This document shows, in pieces, positions 63,874-64,000 of a DNA stretch of 64,000 nt. Source of the DNA: Terriglobia bacterium (GTDB lineage: Bacteria > Acidobacteriota > Terriglobia > Acidiferrales > UBA7541); assembly GCA_020072785.1 (NCBI GenBank), contig JAIQGG010000002.1, positions 1,302,001 through 1,366,000 of the forward strand, given 5' to 3'. The position numbers and the translations under genes were made by a program. Position 1 is the stretch's first letter; every line of letters starts with the position of its first letter. A model generated the notes under the pieces. The model made no database searches, had not been told where the DNA came from, and saw only the letters and a program-made list of their open reading frames with translations.

Positions 63874-64000
63874 ATGGGAAAAGCCTTTGATATCGGGCTG
63901 GATGCGCTGGCGGCGGGAGGCGCTGCTTCGCGGGAGACGCCTGCAAGTGCGGGCTGCGGCGCGCGCGGCACGTTTTTTCTGGAGACCTTCGGCTGCCAGA
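63874..64000 (+). CDS. miaB: tRNA methylthiotransferase MiaB, N-terminal part (partial)
   Basis: Only the first 42 codons are in the window. After a ~32-residue variable lead the sequence GTFFLETFGCQ appears, the opening of the UPF0004 domain, whose Cys is the first of three ligands of an auxiliary iron-sulfur cluster. MiaB adds a methylthio group to i6A37 of tRNA. The start ATG at 63874 is the first in frame; the conserved region begins late, so a later start (for example near 63970) cannot be ruled out. The related RimO and MtaB families have a similar opening, but FFLETFGCQ is more typical of MiaB. The gene continues beyond the window. Confidence 0.8.
   Translation, partial: MGKAFDIGLDALAAGGAASRETPASAGCGARGTFFLETFGCQ

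Overview
The window is a 64 kb piece of a high-GC Gram-negative bacterial chromosome, densely packed with genes. I think an acidobacterium (Terriglobia-like) is most likely. The evidence is a complete outer-membrane toolkit (RseP, LptF/LptG, Tol-Pal), a TonB-dependent receptor with an N-terminal carboxypeptidase-regulatory-like domain, MacB-type permeases, and families of dispersed short palindromic repeats between genes. This is inference from gene content; no rRNA is present to settle it.

Layout. 0-10.9 kb: the end of uppS, then cdsA-dxr-rseP (lipid and isoprenoid precursors, site-2 protease), a Fur-family regulator, a minus-strand group (metallo-beta-lactamase-fold hydrolase, ribF, DUF1844 protein), then mazG-GNAT-menC/NSAR-EamA. 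11.3-12.0 kb: a gene interrupted by one in-frame TGA that is best read as a selenocysteine codon. Its product is an iodothyronine-deiodinase-like, membrane-anchored, thioredoxin-fold protein with a SECIS-like hairpin just after the TGA. 12.1-18.5 kb: bacterioferritin, a hybrid-free histidine kinase, an ankyrin protein, an isocitrate/isopropylmalate-type dehydrogenase and a rhomboid protease. 18.9-25.5 kb: recO-glyQ-glyS with 4-base overlaps, then pyruvate phosphate dikinase. 25.6-30.0 kb: a coupled uptake locus (TonB-dependent receptor, unknown membrane protein, MFS permease). 30-37.7 kb: small beta-barrel, a natural LptF-LptG fusion, a GH57 glycosidase, a beta-propeller protein and a Gly/Tyr/Arg-rich secreted protein. 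38.0-40.1 kb: an island of repeats surrounding a small GIY-YIG nuclease gene. 40.3-46.7 kb: DAHP synthase, endonuclease IV, leuS, guaA. 46.8-52.6 kb: an XRE regulator, then an ECF sigma factor, anti-sigma, Spy-like protein and MacA/MacB efflux system. 52.7-60.3 kb: small membrane protein, curA-like reductase, ssb, and the tolQ-tolR-tolA/tonB-tolB-pal-cpoB operon. 60.4-63.8 kb: MacB-like permease, chromate transporter and DUF1259 protein in one operon; the window ends in the start of miaB.

Two whole-window patterns stand out. The plus strand is C-rich up to about 18.2 kb and G-rich afterwards, whatever the gene direction, so GC skew changes sign near 18.2-18.9 kb. At least six families of short repeats occur in the intergenic DNA; one of them has run into the 3' end of the endonuclease IV gene and another into that of the GIY-YIG gene.

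I see no rRNA, tRNA, CRISPR array, transposase, prophage or plasmid module. Long ORFs opposite glyS, ppdK, the TonB receptor and others are shadows produced by high GC.
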